From contig OZ245788.1 in NCBI GenBank assembly GCA_965228065.1, positions 6,076,001-6,140,000 of the forward strand: DNA of 64,000 nt. The letters run 5' to 3'. A model generated the notes under the pieces. It saw only the letters and a program-made list of their open reading frames with translations, searched no databases and was not told the origin of the DNA. Position numbers and translations under genes: made by a program. The DNA is from Sphingobium_A sp965228065 (GTDB lineage Bacteria > Pseudomonadota > Alphaproteobacteria > Sphingomonadales > Sphingomonadaceae). The first letter of the stretch is position 1, and each line of letters opens with the position of its first letter. Shown piece after piece: positions 34,414-41,844 of this stretch.

Positions 34414-35330
34414 TGGATCGCGCCGAACAGACGGGCCTTGGCGTCGCCGTTGTCGGCCATGTTGTGCTGTTCGGCCTGCTTTCGGTCGGTTTTCTTTCCA
34501 CGCCCAATCCGATCGATCTGAAACAGAAGCCGATCGAAGTGACGCTGGCCGACGAAGTCGCGCTGGAAAGCACCGCCCCTGTGGCAAGCCAGGAAGAGCC
34601 GGCGGCGAAACTCGCCGAGGAAGAAGGCCCGGTCGAGCCGACTCCGCCGCCCCCCACACCCGTGCCGACACCGGCCCCGCCGCAACCGACGCCGCGTCCG
34701 ACGCCAGTGCCCCCCGCCCCTGCGCCCAGGCCGGTACCCAAACCTGTTCCCGCCAAGCCGACGCCGCCAAAACCAACCCCGGTGCCGGCCAAACCAACGC
34801 CCGCAAAACCCGCGCCTGCGAAGCCGGCCCCGGCAAAGCCTGTGCCGGCAAAACCCACGCCCGCTCCCGCCAAGCCGCAACCAGCGGCAAAACCGCAGGC
34901 AAAGCCCGATGCACGCGCCGCCCGCCCGACCGGGCGACTGGCCGGGCTGGTCGACGGATTGACCGACAAGCCGACGCAGAGCCGCGTAACCACACCGCCC
35001 GCCGCGGTGGCTGGCCCGGCTGTGCAGGCAGCGCTGGCCGGCGAAATTCGCCGTCAGTTGAAGCCACATTGGCGCGCACCGACCGGTGCCGATTCGGAAT
35101 CGCTGCGCACGATCGTGGAGGTCCAGCTGTCGAGAGAAGGCGAGATCATCGGAGAACCGCGCGTGATCGCCCAGACCGGCGTTACCGAGAGCAATCAAAG
35201 CCAGGCCGGCCTGCACAAGGAGCGTGCGATCAAGGCGGTCAAGCTTGCGGCCCCCTTCAAACTTCCGCCCGAATTTTATGACGCCTGGAAAGTCATCAAA
35301 CCGGCGTTCGACAAGAGGCTAGGACAATGA
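34413..35330 (+). CDS. tolA: Tol-Pal system protein TolA (TonB C-terminal-like)
   Basis: The 305-residue protein has one N-terminal membrane segment (GVAVVGHVVLFGLLSVGFL), a long proline/lysine/alanine linker (about 60-165, with repeated KPTPAKPAPAK units) and a C-terminal globular domain with EIRRQLKPHWRAPTGADSE and TIVEVQLSREGEI. TolA spans the periplasm and contacts Pal and TolB. The proline-rich linker replaces the alanine/lysine helix of enterobacterial TolA. The start is the ATG overlapping the tolR stop; a GTG just before it is not needed. Confidence 0.92.
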   Translation: MDRAEQTGLGVAVVGHVVLFGLLSVGFLSTPNPIDLKQKPIEVTLADEVALESTAPVASQEEPAAKLAEEEGPVEPTPPPPTPVPTPAPPQPTPRPTPVPPAPAPRPVPKPVPAKPTPPKPTPVPAKPTPAKPAPAKPAPAKPVPAKPTPAPAKPQPAAKPQAKPDARAARPTGRLAGLVDGLTDKPTQSRVTTPPAAVAGPAVQAALAGEIRRQLKPHWRAPTGADSESLRTIVEVQLSREGEIIGEPRVIAQTGVTESNQSQAGLHKERAIKAVKLAAPFKLPPEFYDAWKVIKPAFDKRLGQ

Positions 35331-36694
35331 AGACCTTGAAGCACACCATCGTATCGCTGCTGGCCGTCGCGGCGGCCGCGCCAATGGCAGCATTCGCGCA
35401 GCCGCCGGCCAGCGCTCAACCCGCGCAAAGCGAAGGGCTGAGTGTGGACGTTACCGACGAAAGCGGCGACGACCTGATCATCGCCGTGCCGTCCCTGCCG
35501 AGCCCGCAATCGGTCAACACGCCGGCTGGCACGACCGACGCGCTCGGTCGGCAGGTCGCCGAGGTGATCGTCGCCGATCTGCGCAATTCCGGGCTGTTCC
35601 GCCCCAAGGGCCCCGGTGCGGTGCGCGACATCCAGTTTCCCGAAGTGACGGCGCCGCAATATCCCTATTGGCGCGGCAGCGACGCGCAGGCGCTGGTGCA
35701 GGGTTTCGTCCGCGCCAATGGCGACGGCAAGCTGACGGTCGGCTGCTATCTGTATGACGTCGCGCTCGGCAGCGAACTGACCCGCAAGGGTTTCGAGGTC
35801 GCACCCGGCGACTGGCGCCGCGCCGCGCACAAATGCGCAGATGCGATCTATGCGCGACTGTCGGGCGAAAGCCCGTTCTTCGACAGCCGCATCGCCTATA
35901 TCGCGGAGACCGGCCCCAAGGGGAATCGCCGCAAGCAGCTGGCGATCATGGATTCGGACGGCGCGAACCACCGCTTCATCACCAATGGTCAGTCGATCGC
36001 GCTCACCCCGCGCTTCTCGCCCGACTATAAGCAGATCGTCTATCTCAGCTATCTCAACAACCGGCCGCGCATCTTCATCTACGATCTGGGCACGGGCGGG
36101 CAGCGCCTGGTGACCGAAAGCCAGAACGCGATCTTCGCGCCGCGCTTCTCGCCGGACGGCCGCACCATCCTCTTTTCGATGGCCAGCAACGGCAATACCG
36201 ACATTTATTCGATTCCCGTCAGCGGCGGCACGCCTCGCCGCCTGACCAACGCGCCGGGCATCGATATCGGCGGCAGCTTCTCGCCCGATGGCAAGAAGAT
36301 CGTGTTCGAAAGCGACCGTTCGGGCGGCCAGCAAATCTACACGATGAACGCCGACGGCAGCGACCAGCAGCGGATCAGCTTCGGCGGCGGACGTCACGCC
36401 ACCCCCGAATGGAGCCCGCGCGGCGACCTGATCGCCTTCACCAAGATCGCGGGCAATTTCCGCATCGGCGTGATGTCGCCCAGCGGTGGCGGCGAGCGAC
36501 TGCTGACCAATAGCTGGCAGGACGAAGCGCCGACCTGGTCGCCCAATGGCCGCGTCATCCAGTTCTTCCGTTCGACCCAGGGGCGCTCGGGCAGCTCCAG
36601 CGTGTGGCAGGTCGATCTCACCGGCCGCAACGAGCGGAAGATTCCGACCCCGGTCAATGGATCCGATCCGGCCTGGGGACCGTTGTTGCCCTGA
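35327..36694 (+). CDS. tolB: Tol-Pal system beta-propeller protein TolB
   Basis: TolB is a periplasmic protein that binds Pal and TolA. The 455-residue protein has a signal peptide (LLAVAAAAPMAAFAQ), an N-terminal domain, then beta-propeller repeats carrying the recurring FSPDG/SP words (ALTPRFSPDYKQIVYLS, FAPRFSPDGRTILFS, GGSFSPDGKKIVFES, TPEWSPRGDLIAF). The start overlaps the tolA stop as ATGA. Confidence 0.97.
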   Translation: MKTLKHTIVSLLAVAAAAPMAAFAQPPASAQPAQSEGLSVDVTDESGDDLIIAVPSLPSPQSVNTPAGTTDALGRQVAEVIVADLRNSGLFRPKGPGAVRDIQFPEVTAPQYPYWRGSDAQALVQGFVRANGDGKLTVGCYLYDVALGSELTRKGFEVAPGDWRRAAHKCADAIYARLSGESPFFDSRIAYIAETGPKGNRRKQLAIMDSDGANHRFITNGQSIALTPRFSPDYKQIVYLSYLNNRPRIFIYDLGTGGQRLVTESQNAIFAPRFSPDGRTILFSMASNGNTDIYSIPVSGGTPRRLTNAPGIDIGGSFSPDGKKIVFESDRSGGQQIYTMNADGSDQQRISFGGGRHATPEWSPRGDLIAFTKIAGNFRIGVMSPSGGGERLLTNSWQDEAPTWSPNGRVIQFFRSTQGRSGSSSVWQVDLTGRNERKIPTPVNGSDPAWGPLLP

Positions 36695-36781
36695 AACGAG
36701 TGATTCCCCTATCGTAACGATCCGCCGTACGGGCGGCCAACAGGGTGGGCATCATTGTCTGACGTAAAGAAGGAGACCGAA

Positions 36782-37297
36782 ATGGCCCGACTGGGTATGA
36801 AGTTCATCGTGGGCGCCAGCCTTGCCCTTATGGCGAGTGCCTGCGCCAAGAAACCGCCTGCGGACGCCGGCCCGCCGCCCGGGCCGGTCGAAACCGCTCC
36901 GAACACCGATAGCGGCGTCACCGATGCGCCAGTTCCAGGTTCGCAAGCCGATTTCCTTGCCAAGGTGTCGTCCGATCGCGTGTTCTTCGGTCTCGATCAG
37001 TTCGACATCGACGCCGAAGATCGCGCAACGCTGGACAGCCAGGCCGCCTGGCTCAAGCAATATCCGCGGGTCCGCGTGACGGTCGAGGGTCATGCCGACG
37101 AGCGCGGCACGCGCGACTATAATCTCGCACTGGGTGAGCGCCGCGCCAATTCCGCGAAGAACTATCTCGCGACGCTCGGCATCGATGCCAATCGCATCTC
37201 GACGATCAGCTTCGGCAAGGAGCGCCCCGATGCGCTTGGTTCCGACGAGGCATCCTGGGCGCGCAACCGCCGCGCGGTGACCGTGACCGTCCAGTAA
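36782..37297 (+). CDS. pal: Peptidoglycan-associated lipoprotein Pal
   Basis: Pal anchors the outer membrane to peptidoglycan. From the ATG after GAAGGAGACCGAA the protein has 171 residues, a lipoprotein signal with Cys21 (ALMASAC), and an OmpA-like domain with VTVEGHADERGTRDYNLALG and the diaminopimelate-binding RRANSAKNYL block. It closes the tol-pal operon; no ybgF/cpoB follows in this window. Confidence 0.97.
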   Translation: MARLGMKFIVGASLALMASACAKKPPADAGPPPGPVETAPNTDSGVTDAPVPGSQADFLAKVSSDRVFFGLDQFDIDAEDRATLDSQAAWLKQYPRVRVTVEGHADERGTRDYNLALGERRANSAKNYLATLGIDANRISTISFGKERPDALGSDEASWARNRRAVTVTVQ

Positions 37298-37302
37298 TAT
37301 CC

Positions 37303-37331
37303 GTGTCCGGTGAGATCGACTCACCGGACAC
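37303..37331 (+). terminator. Perfect hairpin after pal
   Basis: GTGTCCGGTGAG pairs perfectly with CTCACCGGACAC (12 bp) around a 5-nt loop, 5 nt after the pal stop. No T-run follows, but the stem is strong. Confidence 0.7.
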
Positions 37332-37351
37332 CGATCTACCTACATGACCAT

Positions 37352-37392
37352 CGCCGCCCATCCCGGATCGTCGGGGTGGGCGGCGTTTCTTT
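37352..37392 (+). terminator. Intrinsic terminator downstream of the tol-pal operon
   Basis: CGCCGCCCATCCC pairs with GGGGTGGGCGGCG around a short loop and is followed by TTTCTTT, the form of a rho-independent terminator. It backs up the hairpin 20 nt upstream. Confidence 0.75.
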
Positions 37393-37439
37393 GCCGCTTG
37401 GTTCTCGATCCCGTCACGCCGTTCGAATCCGCTTGCCCT

Positions 37440-37480
37440 GCCATTCGATTCCATATTATTATGATATCACAATTATGGAG
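37440..37480 (+). promoter_or_regulatory. AT-rich promoter region before the SPFH gene, with TGATATCA palindrome
   Basis: The 40 bp before the SPFH gene are AT-rich against a GC-rich background (CATATTATTATGATATCACAATTATG). They include the perfect palindrome TGATATCA (37462-37469). This could be a promoter with an operator for the Arc-type repressor encoded in the same unit, which is inference. Confidence 0.35.
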
Positions 37481-37486
37481 GGCTAG

Positions 37487-38395
37487 ATGACACACGGACC
37501 CCAATCGGCGGCGCTCAACGCCAGCTCCGAACGGACGGCAAACACGTTCAGCGGCTATCTGATGCTGCTCGCCCTGCTCGTGGTGGTGGCATTTGGAGGC
37601 TATCAATTCTCGCAGATGGTGGGCAGCGAACAGCCACCGCTCGCCCCCGTGCTGCTCTTCATCGGCAGCGTGCTGATCTTCTGCTTCATCACCATCGGCT
37701 TCTACATGATCCAGCCCAACCAGGCGGCGGCGATCCTGCTGTTCGGCGAATATAAGGGTACCGATCGCACCAACGGCCTGCGCTGGCGGTGGCCATGGCT
37801 CACCCGCACCAAGGTCTCGGTGCGTGTACACAACATCACGTCGGAAAAGCTGAAGGTGAACGACCTGCGCGGCAATCCGATCGAGATCGCATCGAACGTC
37901 GTGTGGCGCGTAACCGATTCCGCGCAAGCCTTGTTCGACGTCGACGATTACAAGCAGTTCGTTCACATCCAGATCGAAAGCGCCGTACGCGCGATTGGAT
38001 CGCGCTATCCCTATGACGATATCGAGCACAAGGAAGTGACGCTGCGCTCCGACGCCGATCAGGTCAGCGACGAACTGCGCATCGAACTGCAGGAACGCGT
38101 TGCGATCGCCGGCGTCACCGTGGACGAATGCCGCCTGACTCACCTGGCCTATGCGCAGGAGATTGCGCAAGCGATGCTCCGTCGCCAACAGGCCGAAGCG
38201 GTGATCGCGGCACGGTCGCGGCTGGTGGAAGGTGCCGTCTCGATGGTTCAGCTCGCGCTCGATCAGCTTTCGGCCAAGAATGTCGTCGAGCTTGACGACG
38301 AACGCCGCGCCGCAATGGTATCGAACCTGATGGTCGTGCTCTGCTCCGAGCGAGACACACAGCCAGTGGTCAATACGGGCTCTCTGTACCAATAA
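37487..38395 (+). CDS. SPFH (band 7/prohibitin) domain membrane protein
   Basis: The 302-residue protein has two N-terminal membrane segments (LMLLALLVVVAFGGYQF and APVLLFIGSVLIFCFITIGFY) followed by an SPFH domain (QPNQAAAILLFGEYKGT, LRWRWPWLTRTKVSVRVHN, VVWRVTDSAQALFDVDDY) and a C-terminal coiled coil rich in AEAVIAARSRLVEGA. SPFH proteins form large membrane scaffolds. GGAGGGCTAG precedes the ATG. It is followed closely by an Arc-type protein and two small proteins, a grouping that looks like one unit of unknown role. Confidence 0.9.
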   Translation: MTHGPQSAALNASSERTANTFSGYLMLLALLVVVAFGGYQFSQMVGSEQPPLAPVLLFIGSVLIFCFITIGFYMIQPNQAAAILLFGEYKGTDRTNGLRWRWPWLTRTKVSVRVHNITSEKLKVNDLRGNPIEIASNVVWRVTDSAQALFDVDDYKQFVHIQIESAVRAIGSRYPYDDIEHKEVTLRSDADQVSDELRIELQERVAIAGVTVDECRLTHLAYAQEIAQAMLRRQQAEAVIAARSRLVEGAVSMVQLALDQLSAKNVVELDDERRAAMVSNLMVVLCSERDTQPVVNTGSLYQ

Positions 38396-38401
38396 CGGAC
38401 G

Positions 38402-38617
38402 ATGAGCGCCCCTCCCAAAAAGCCCTTCGCGCTCCGCATCGAGCCCGCGCTTCACGCGGCGCTCGAGCGGTCTGCGGCCACCGATCTGCGCAGCGTGAAC
38501 GCACAGATCGAGGTGCTGCTGCGCGAGGCGCTGGCGCGGCGCGGAATCAAGCTGGCCGCCCCCGAGCAGCGCCCACGCGGCAGACCACCCAAGGAGACAG
38601 ACGATGCGAATGAATGA
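38402..38617 (+). CDS. Arc-type ribbon-helix-helix DNA-binding protein
   Basis: This 71-residue protein reads KPFALRIEPALHAALERSAATDLRSVNAQIEVLLREALARRG, the Arc/MetJ ribbon (FALRI) plus two helices with the RSVNAQI turn. It starts 6 nt after the SPFH stop and overlaps the next gene, so it is co-translated. It probably autoregulates this unit. It is not obviously an antitoxin because no toxin-like gene is beside it. Confidence 0.85.
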   Translation: MSAPPKKPFALRIEPALHAALERSAATDLRSVNAQIEVLLREALARRGIKLAAPEQRPRGRPPKETDDANE

Positions 38618-38867
38618 TCTGCGGCCCAGAAAGGTCCGCGAAGGTTATTGGTTTGCGCGCAAGCGCTGCGGTATCGGGTCGGTACCCGCCACTTGGCAGG
38701 GCTGGACAAGCATTGCTGTATTCGGCGTGCTGCTGGCGCTCACGGTCAATTTCATGCCGAACGAGACCGCGAAGATTGCGTCCGCCATCGCACTGATCAT
38801 CATCTTCGTCACGATCGGCTGGATGAAGACCGATGGCGGCTGGAGCTGGAGCTGCGGAGACGACTGA
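38604..38867 (+). CDS. Small membrane protein of unknown function
   Basis: The 87-residue protein overlaps the Arc-type gene by 14 nt and has GGAG 7 nt before its ATG. Two hydrophobic segments (WTSIAVFGVLLALTVNF and IASAIALIIIFVTIGW) follow a basic N-terminus (LRPRKVREGYWFARKRCG), and a short tryptophan-rich tail (GGWSWSCGDD) ends it. I do not recognise a domain. Its place suggests it works with the SPFH protein in the membrane. Confidence 0.75.
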   Translation: MRMNDLRPRKVREGYWFARKRCGIGSVPATWQGWTSIAVFGVLLALTVNFMPNETAKIASAIALIIIFVTIGWMKTDGGWSWSCGDD

Positions 38868-38900
38868 GCCGCGCGTCACCACTTCACGATGGACGGATCA

Positions 38901-39128
38901 ATGACCGACCCCAATCTACTTCTCGCCGCCTCCGCCGTCGCCGGAATCACCATCCTGACCTTCGGTGCGCTCCATGGCTGGCGCGGCTGGCTGGACCTCA
39001 AGCGCGCAGAGTTCGAACGGACGAACTCCGACACCAGGCCACTCGCGGCAGGGGCCCGCATAGAGATCGCGAACCTCAAGGAACGCATCCGCAAACTGGA
39101 AGCGATCGCCGCAGGCGTGGATCTGTAG
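38901..39128 (+). CDS. Small membrane/coiled-coil protein of unknown function
   Basis: The protein has 75 residues from the ATG of MTDPNLLLAASAVAG; an ATG 12 nt upstream would add MDGS. A membrane segment (LLLAASAVAGITILTFGAL) is followed by a charged helix, RIEIANLKERIRKLEAIA, that could form a coiled coil. The layout recalls phage-shock PspB, but the similarity is too weak to name. It is the last gene of the SPFH-Arc group. Confidence 0.6.
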   Translation: MTDPNLLLAASAVAGITILTFGALHGWRGWLDLKRAEFERTNSDTRPLAAGARIEIANLKERIRKLEAIAAGVDL

Positions 39129-39142
39129 GCGCCACCAACACC

Positions 39143-39226
39143 CGTTCGGGCTGAGCCTGTCGAAGGCCTGCCCTTTCCTTCACACCGCAATAGAAGAACA
39201 GGGCTTCGACAGGCTCAGCCCGAACG
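39143..39226. repeat. REP-like inverted repeat, CGGGCTGAGCCTGTCGAAG family (copy 1)
   Basis: The left arm CGTTCGGGCTGAGCCTGTCG and right arm CGACAGGCTCAGCCCGAACG are exact inverted copies around a spacer of about 40 nt. The word is a widespread proteobacterial REP type. It lies between convergent genes. A second copy lies at 41.1 kb. Confidence 0.85.
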
Positions 39227-39262
39227 GTGACAGGATCGAGCGTTCGCCGGAACGGCGAGGGC

Positions 39263-39598
39263 CTACTTCCCCACGAACAGAAACCCCACAGCCGCCATGA
39301 TACAGGCAAATGCCGCGAAATGGCGCCAGTGCAGCGGTTCGCCCAGCACCCACACCATGAACCCGCCGAAGACGATCAGCGCGATCGCCTCCTGAGCGAT
39401 CTTGAGCTGGCCCGGTGTCCAGCCCCCGGCATAGCCGATGCGATTGGCCGGCACCGCGAAGCAATATTCGACGAGGGCTATTCCCCAGCTGATCAGGATG
39501 ACCAACAGGATCGGTTTCTCCATCCCGCCCTTCAGATGCCAGTACCAGGCGATCGTCATGAACAGGTTGGAGATGATCAGCAGGGCGATCGTTGGCAT
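39263..39598 (-). CDS. DUF486 family (DMT-like) small membrane protein
   Basis: The 111-residue protein has four hydrophobic segments and the family words IAWYWHLKGGMEKP, SWGIALVEYCFAVPANRIG and LKIAQEAIALIVFGGFM. DUF486 proteins resemble small drug/metabolite transporters; the solute is unknown. GAGGACGGCGG precedes the ATG. It starts 10 nt after the S10 peptidase stop, so the two are one transcript. Confidence 0.9.
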   Translation of the reverse strand: MPTIALLIISNLFMTIAWYWHLKGGMEKPILLVILISWGIALVEYCFAVPANRIGYAGGWTPGQLKIAQEAIALIVFGGFMVWVLGEPLHWRHFAAFACIMAAVGFLFVGK

Positions 39599-39607
39599 CC
39601 GCCGTCC

Positions 39608-41110
39608 TCAGCGACTTTTGATGAAGCCCCGGATATCGCGCGTCAGCTTGGCGCGGTCCTCGTCGCGGACGTACATCATGTGGCCGGCATCATAATAATG
39701 ATACTGGATGCGGTCCTTGAGGAAGCCCGTGCGGCTCAGCGAATATTCGGCGGCGTAGAAGGGCGTGGCGAAATCATACCAGCCCTGGCCGACGAAGATG
39801 CGCAGCCCGCTATTCTTGCGCAAAGCGGTGCCGATGTAGGGCGCGACATTGACATAGACGTCGCTGTCGCGGCCGCCGCCCAGTCGCCAGTCCCAGGGCT
39901 GGACACTGCCGATCGTCACATAGCGCCGATCGGTCTGGAAATTCAGGGACTCACGCACATAGGCGTTGATCGCCGCGGTATAGCCGCCATCGATGCCGTA
40001 GAAGCTGGGATCGTCGTCGGGCGTCTCGCCGGCGCTGTCGAAATCCTTGCCGGTGTAGCGGCTGTCGAGCCGGCCGACGGTCAGCCCGCGATCGCGCAGC
40101 AATTCCTTGTAGAAACGGCCGGGCTCAACACGCAGGTCCGCCTGTTCGAGATAGGTTTCGGACAGGCCGGTGAAGCGCGCCAGGTCGCGGCGCACGGCGG
40201 CACGCTCCTCGGCGGGCAGCGCCACGCCCTTGAGGAGCGCGGCAATATAAGGGCCTGACGCCCAGCGCCGCGCTTCCTCCGCGAACTGTTCTGGGGTGCC
40301 GGCATATTGCGTCTTGCCATGGAACAGTGCGGTCACCGCCATCGATGGCAGGTTGAGCATGAAAGTCATCTCGTTGCCCGGCGTGTCCGCCCCAGCCGCG
40401 AAATCGAGCACAGTGGAGATCAGGATCACGCCATTGAGCGCAACGTCGTTATACTGGCCTTCGAGCTGGTTGAGCACCGCGGCCGAACGCGACGTGCCAT
40501 AGCTTTCGCCGCCGAGGAATTTGGGCGAGTTCCAGCGGCCATTCTGGTTCAGCCAGATGCGGATGAACTCGGCGACGGACTGGGCGTCCTTGGTGATGCC
40601 CCAGAATTCCTTGGGATCGGTCTTGCCCAGCGCATGGCTGAAACCGGTGCCGACCGGATCGATGAAGACGATGTCGGTCACGTCGAGCAGACTGTCGGGA
40701 TTGTCGACCAGCGGATAGGGCGGCGCACCGTCGTCGCGCGCGTTCGAGGGAATAGCGACGCGCTTGGGGCCGAACGCGCCCATATGCAGCCACACCGAAC
40801 CCGAACCCGGGCCACCGTTGAACAGGAAGGTGACGGGTCGCGACGGGTCGCGCGGCTCCTTCACATAGGAATAGGATGTGATGCTGGCACGCGGCGTGCC
40901 GTCCTCAGCCTTCAGATAGGTCTCGCCCGCGGTCGCAACATAGTTCATCCGCACGCCGCCGAACGTGCCCGCGTGCCGCGTCACTGCCACCTGGGGCGGT
41001 GGGATATCGGACGAATCGGCTTTCACCTTGGGAGGATCGACCCTGTCCTGCGCGATTGCGGGCAGGCTGAACGCGCTCGCCAGAGCCAGACCAAGAACCA
41101 GCTTTCTCAT
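39608..41110 (-). CDS. S10 family serine carboxypeptidase-like peptidase, secreted
   Basis: The 500-residue protein has a signal peptide (LVLGLALASAFSLPAIAQ). The alpha/beta-hydrolase triad of family S10 is visible: Ser in GGESYGTSR, Asp in GWYDFATP and His in DAGHMMY, with the oxyanion block FNGGPGSGSVWLHMG. The family trims C-terminal residues from peptides, probably in the periplasm here. It heads a two-gene operon with the DUF486 protein. Upstream lies a REP-like repeat. Confidence 0.93.
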   Translation of the reverse strand: MRKLVLGLALASAFSLPAIAQDRVDPPKVKADSSDIPPPQVAVTRHAGTFGGVRMNYVATAGETYLKAEDGTPRASITSYSYVKEPRDPSRPVTFLFNGGPGSGSVWLHMGAFGPKRVAIPSNARDDGAPPYPLVDNPDSLLDVTDIVFIDPVGTGFSHALGKTDPKEFWGITKDAQSVAEFIRIWLNQNGRWNSPKFLGGESYGTSRSAAVLNQLEGQYNDVALNGVILISTVLDFAAGADTPGNEMTFMLNLPSMAVTALFHGKTQYAGTPEQFAEEARRWASGPYIAALLKGVALPAEERAAVRRDLARFTGLSETYLEQADLRVEPGRFYKELLRDRGLTVGRLDSRYTGKDFDSAGETPDDDPSFYGIDGGYTAAINAYVRESLNFQTDRRYVTIGSVQPWDWRLGGGRDSDVYVNVAPYIGTALRKNSGLRIFVGQGWYDFATPFYAAEYSLSRTGFLKDRIQYHYYDAGHMMYVRDEDRAKLTRDIRGFIKSR

Positions 41111-41122
41111 ATTTCCACCCCC

Positions 41123-41215
41123 GCTCGGGCTGAGCCTGTCGAAGCCCTGCCCTTCTTTTCTCCAAGCCCCGATAAAGAACAGAAGGCAAGGGCTTCGACA
41201 AGCTCAGCCCGAACG
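41123..41215. repeat. REP-like inverted repeat, CGGGCTGAGCCTGTCGAAG family (copy 2)
   Basis: Arms CTCGGGCTGAGCCTGTCGAAG and CTTCGACAAGCTCAGCCCGA face each other across about 50 nt in the divergent spacer between the S10 peptidase and queF, so unlike most copies here it lies at two 5' ends. Confidence 0.85.
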
Positions 41216-41253
41216 GCTTGGGATTTTACGATGGAATGACTAGATAGCTGATC

Positions 41254-41700
41254 ATGCAGACGACCCATCTCGGCCGGCAAACGCCGCTCCCCGCCTCTCC
41301 CGAAAAGGCAATCCTCGATTACGTCCCCAATCCGCGCCCGGGCAAGCCCTATCTGGTCCGCTTTGCCGCGCCCGAATTCACATCGCTTTGTCCGGTCACC
41401 GGACAGCCCGATTTCGCGCATCTGGTGATCGATTATGCGCCTGGCGAGACGATCGTCGAATCCAAGTCGCTGAAGCTGTTCCTCGGCAGTTTCCGCAACC
41501 ATGCCGCCTTCCACGAAGATTGCACGGTGGGCATCGGCCAGCGCCTGTTCGACGAGATGAAGCCGGTCTGGCTACGCATCGGCGGATACTGGTATCCGCG
41601 CGGCGGCATTCCGATCGACGTCTTCTGGCAGTCGGACGAGCCGCCCAAAGGCCTGTGGCTGCCGGATCAGAGCGTGCCGGGATATCGCGGTCGCGGCTGA
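41254..41700 (+). CDS. queF: NADPH-dependent preQ0 (7-cyano-7-deazaguanine) reductase QueF
   Basis: QueF reduces preQ0 to preQ1 in queuosine synthesis. The 148-residue type I enzyme has the catalytic cysteine in EFTSLCPVTGQPDF (Cys46, with Asp53) and the NADPH/substrate block ESKSLKLFLGSFRNHAAFHED. The length is typical. No preQ1 riboswitch is evident in the short leader, which is filled by a repeat. It stands alone. Confidence 0.97.
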   Translation: MQTTHLGRQTPLPASPEKAILDYVPNPRPGKPYLVRFAAPEFTSLCPVTGQPDFAHLVIDYAPGETIVESKSLKLFLGSFRNHAAFHEDCTVGIGQRLFDEMKPVWLRIGGYWYPRGGIPIDVFWQSDEPPKGLWLPDQSVPGYRGRG

Positions 41701-41710
41701 GGCACGTCTG

Positions 41711-41724
41711 GGCGACGTTTCGCC
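41711..41724 (+). terminator. Small hairpin after queF
   Basis: GGCGA-CGTT-TCGCC follows the queF stop by 10 nt, with a TTTTTCTT run about 20 nt further on. The stem is short, so this is a tentative terminator. Confidence 0.3.
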
Positions 41725-41844
41725 TCCATTCCACGATTTTTCTTGCTGCAATGCACAAATAACGCAACCATCCCATGCTGGAGTCGTTAGACGGGCTTGG
41801 GAATTCGATGCGCGAGTAATTGTTGCAGGAGCGAAAGAACGGAC

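Noticed and set aside
38402..38867. Type II toxin-antitoxin pair (Arc-type protein with the overlapping gene)
   Set aside because: The overlapping gene encodes a protein with two membrane segments and no toxin motif, and both follow an SPFH gene.
41100..41253. preQ1 riboswitch before queF
   Set aside because: The leader is occupied by a REP-like repeat and I see no preQ1 aptamer core before the start.
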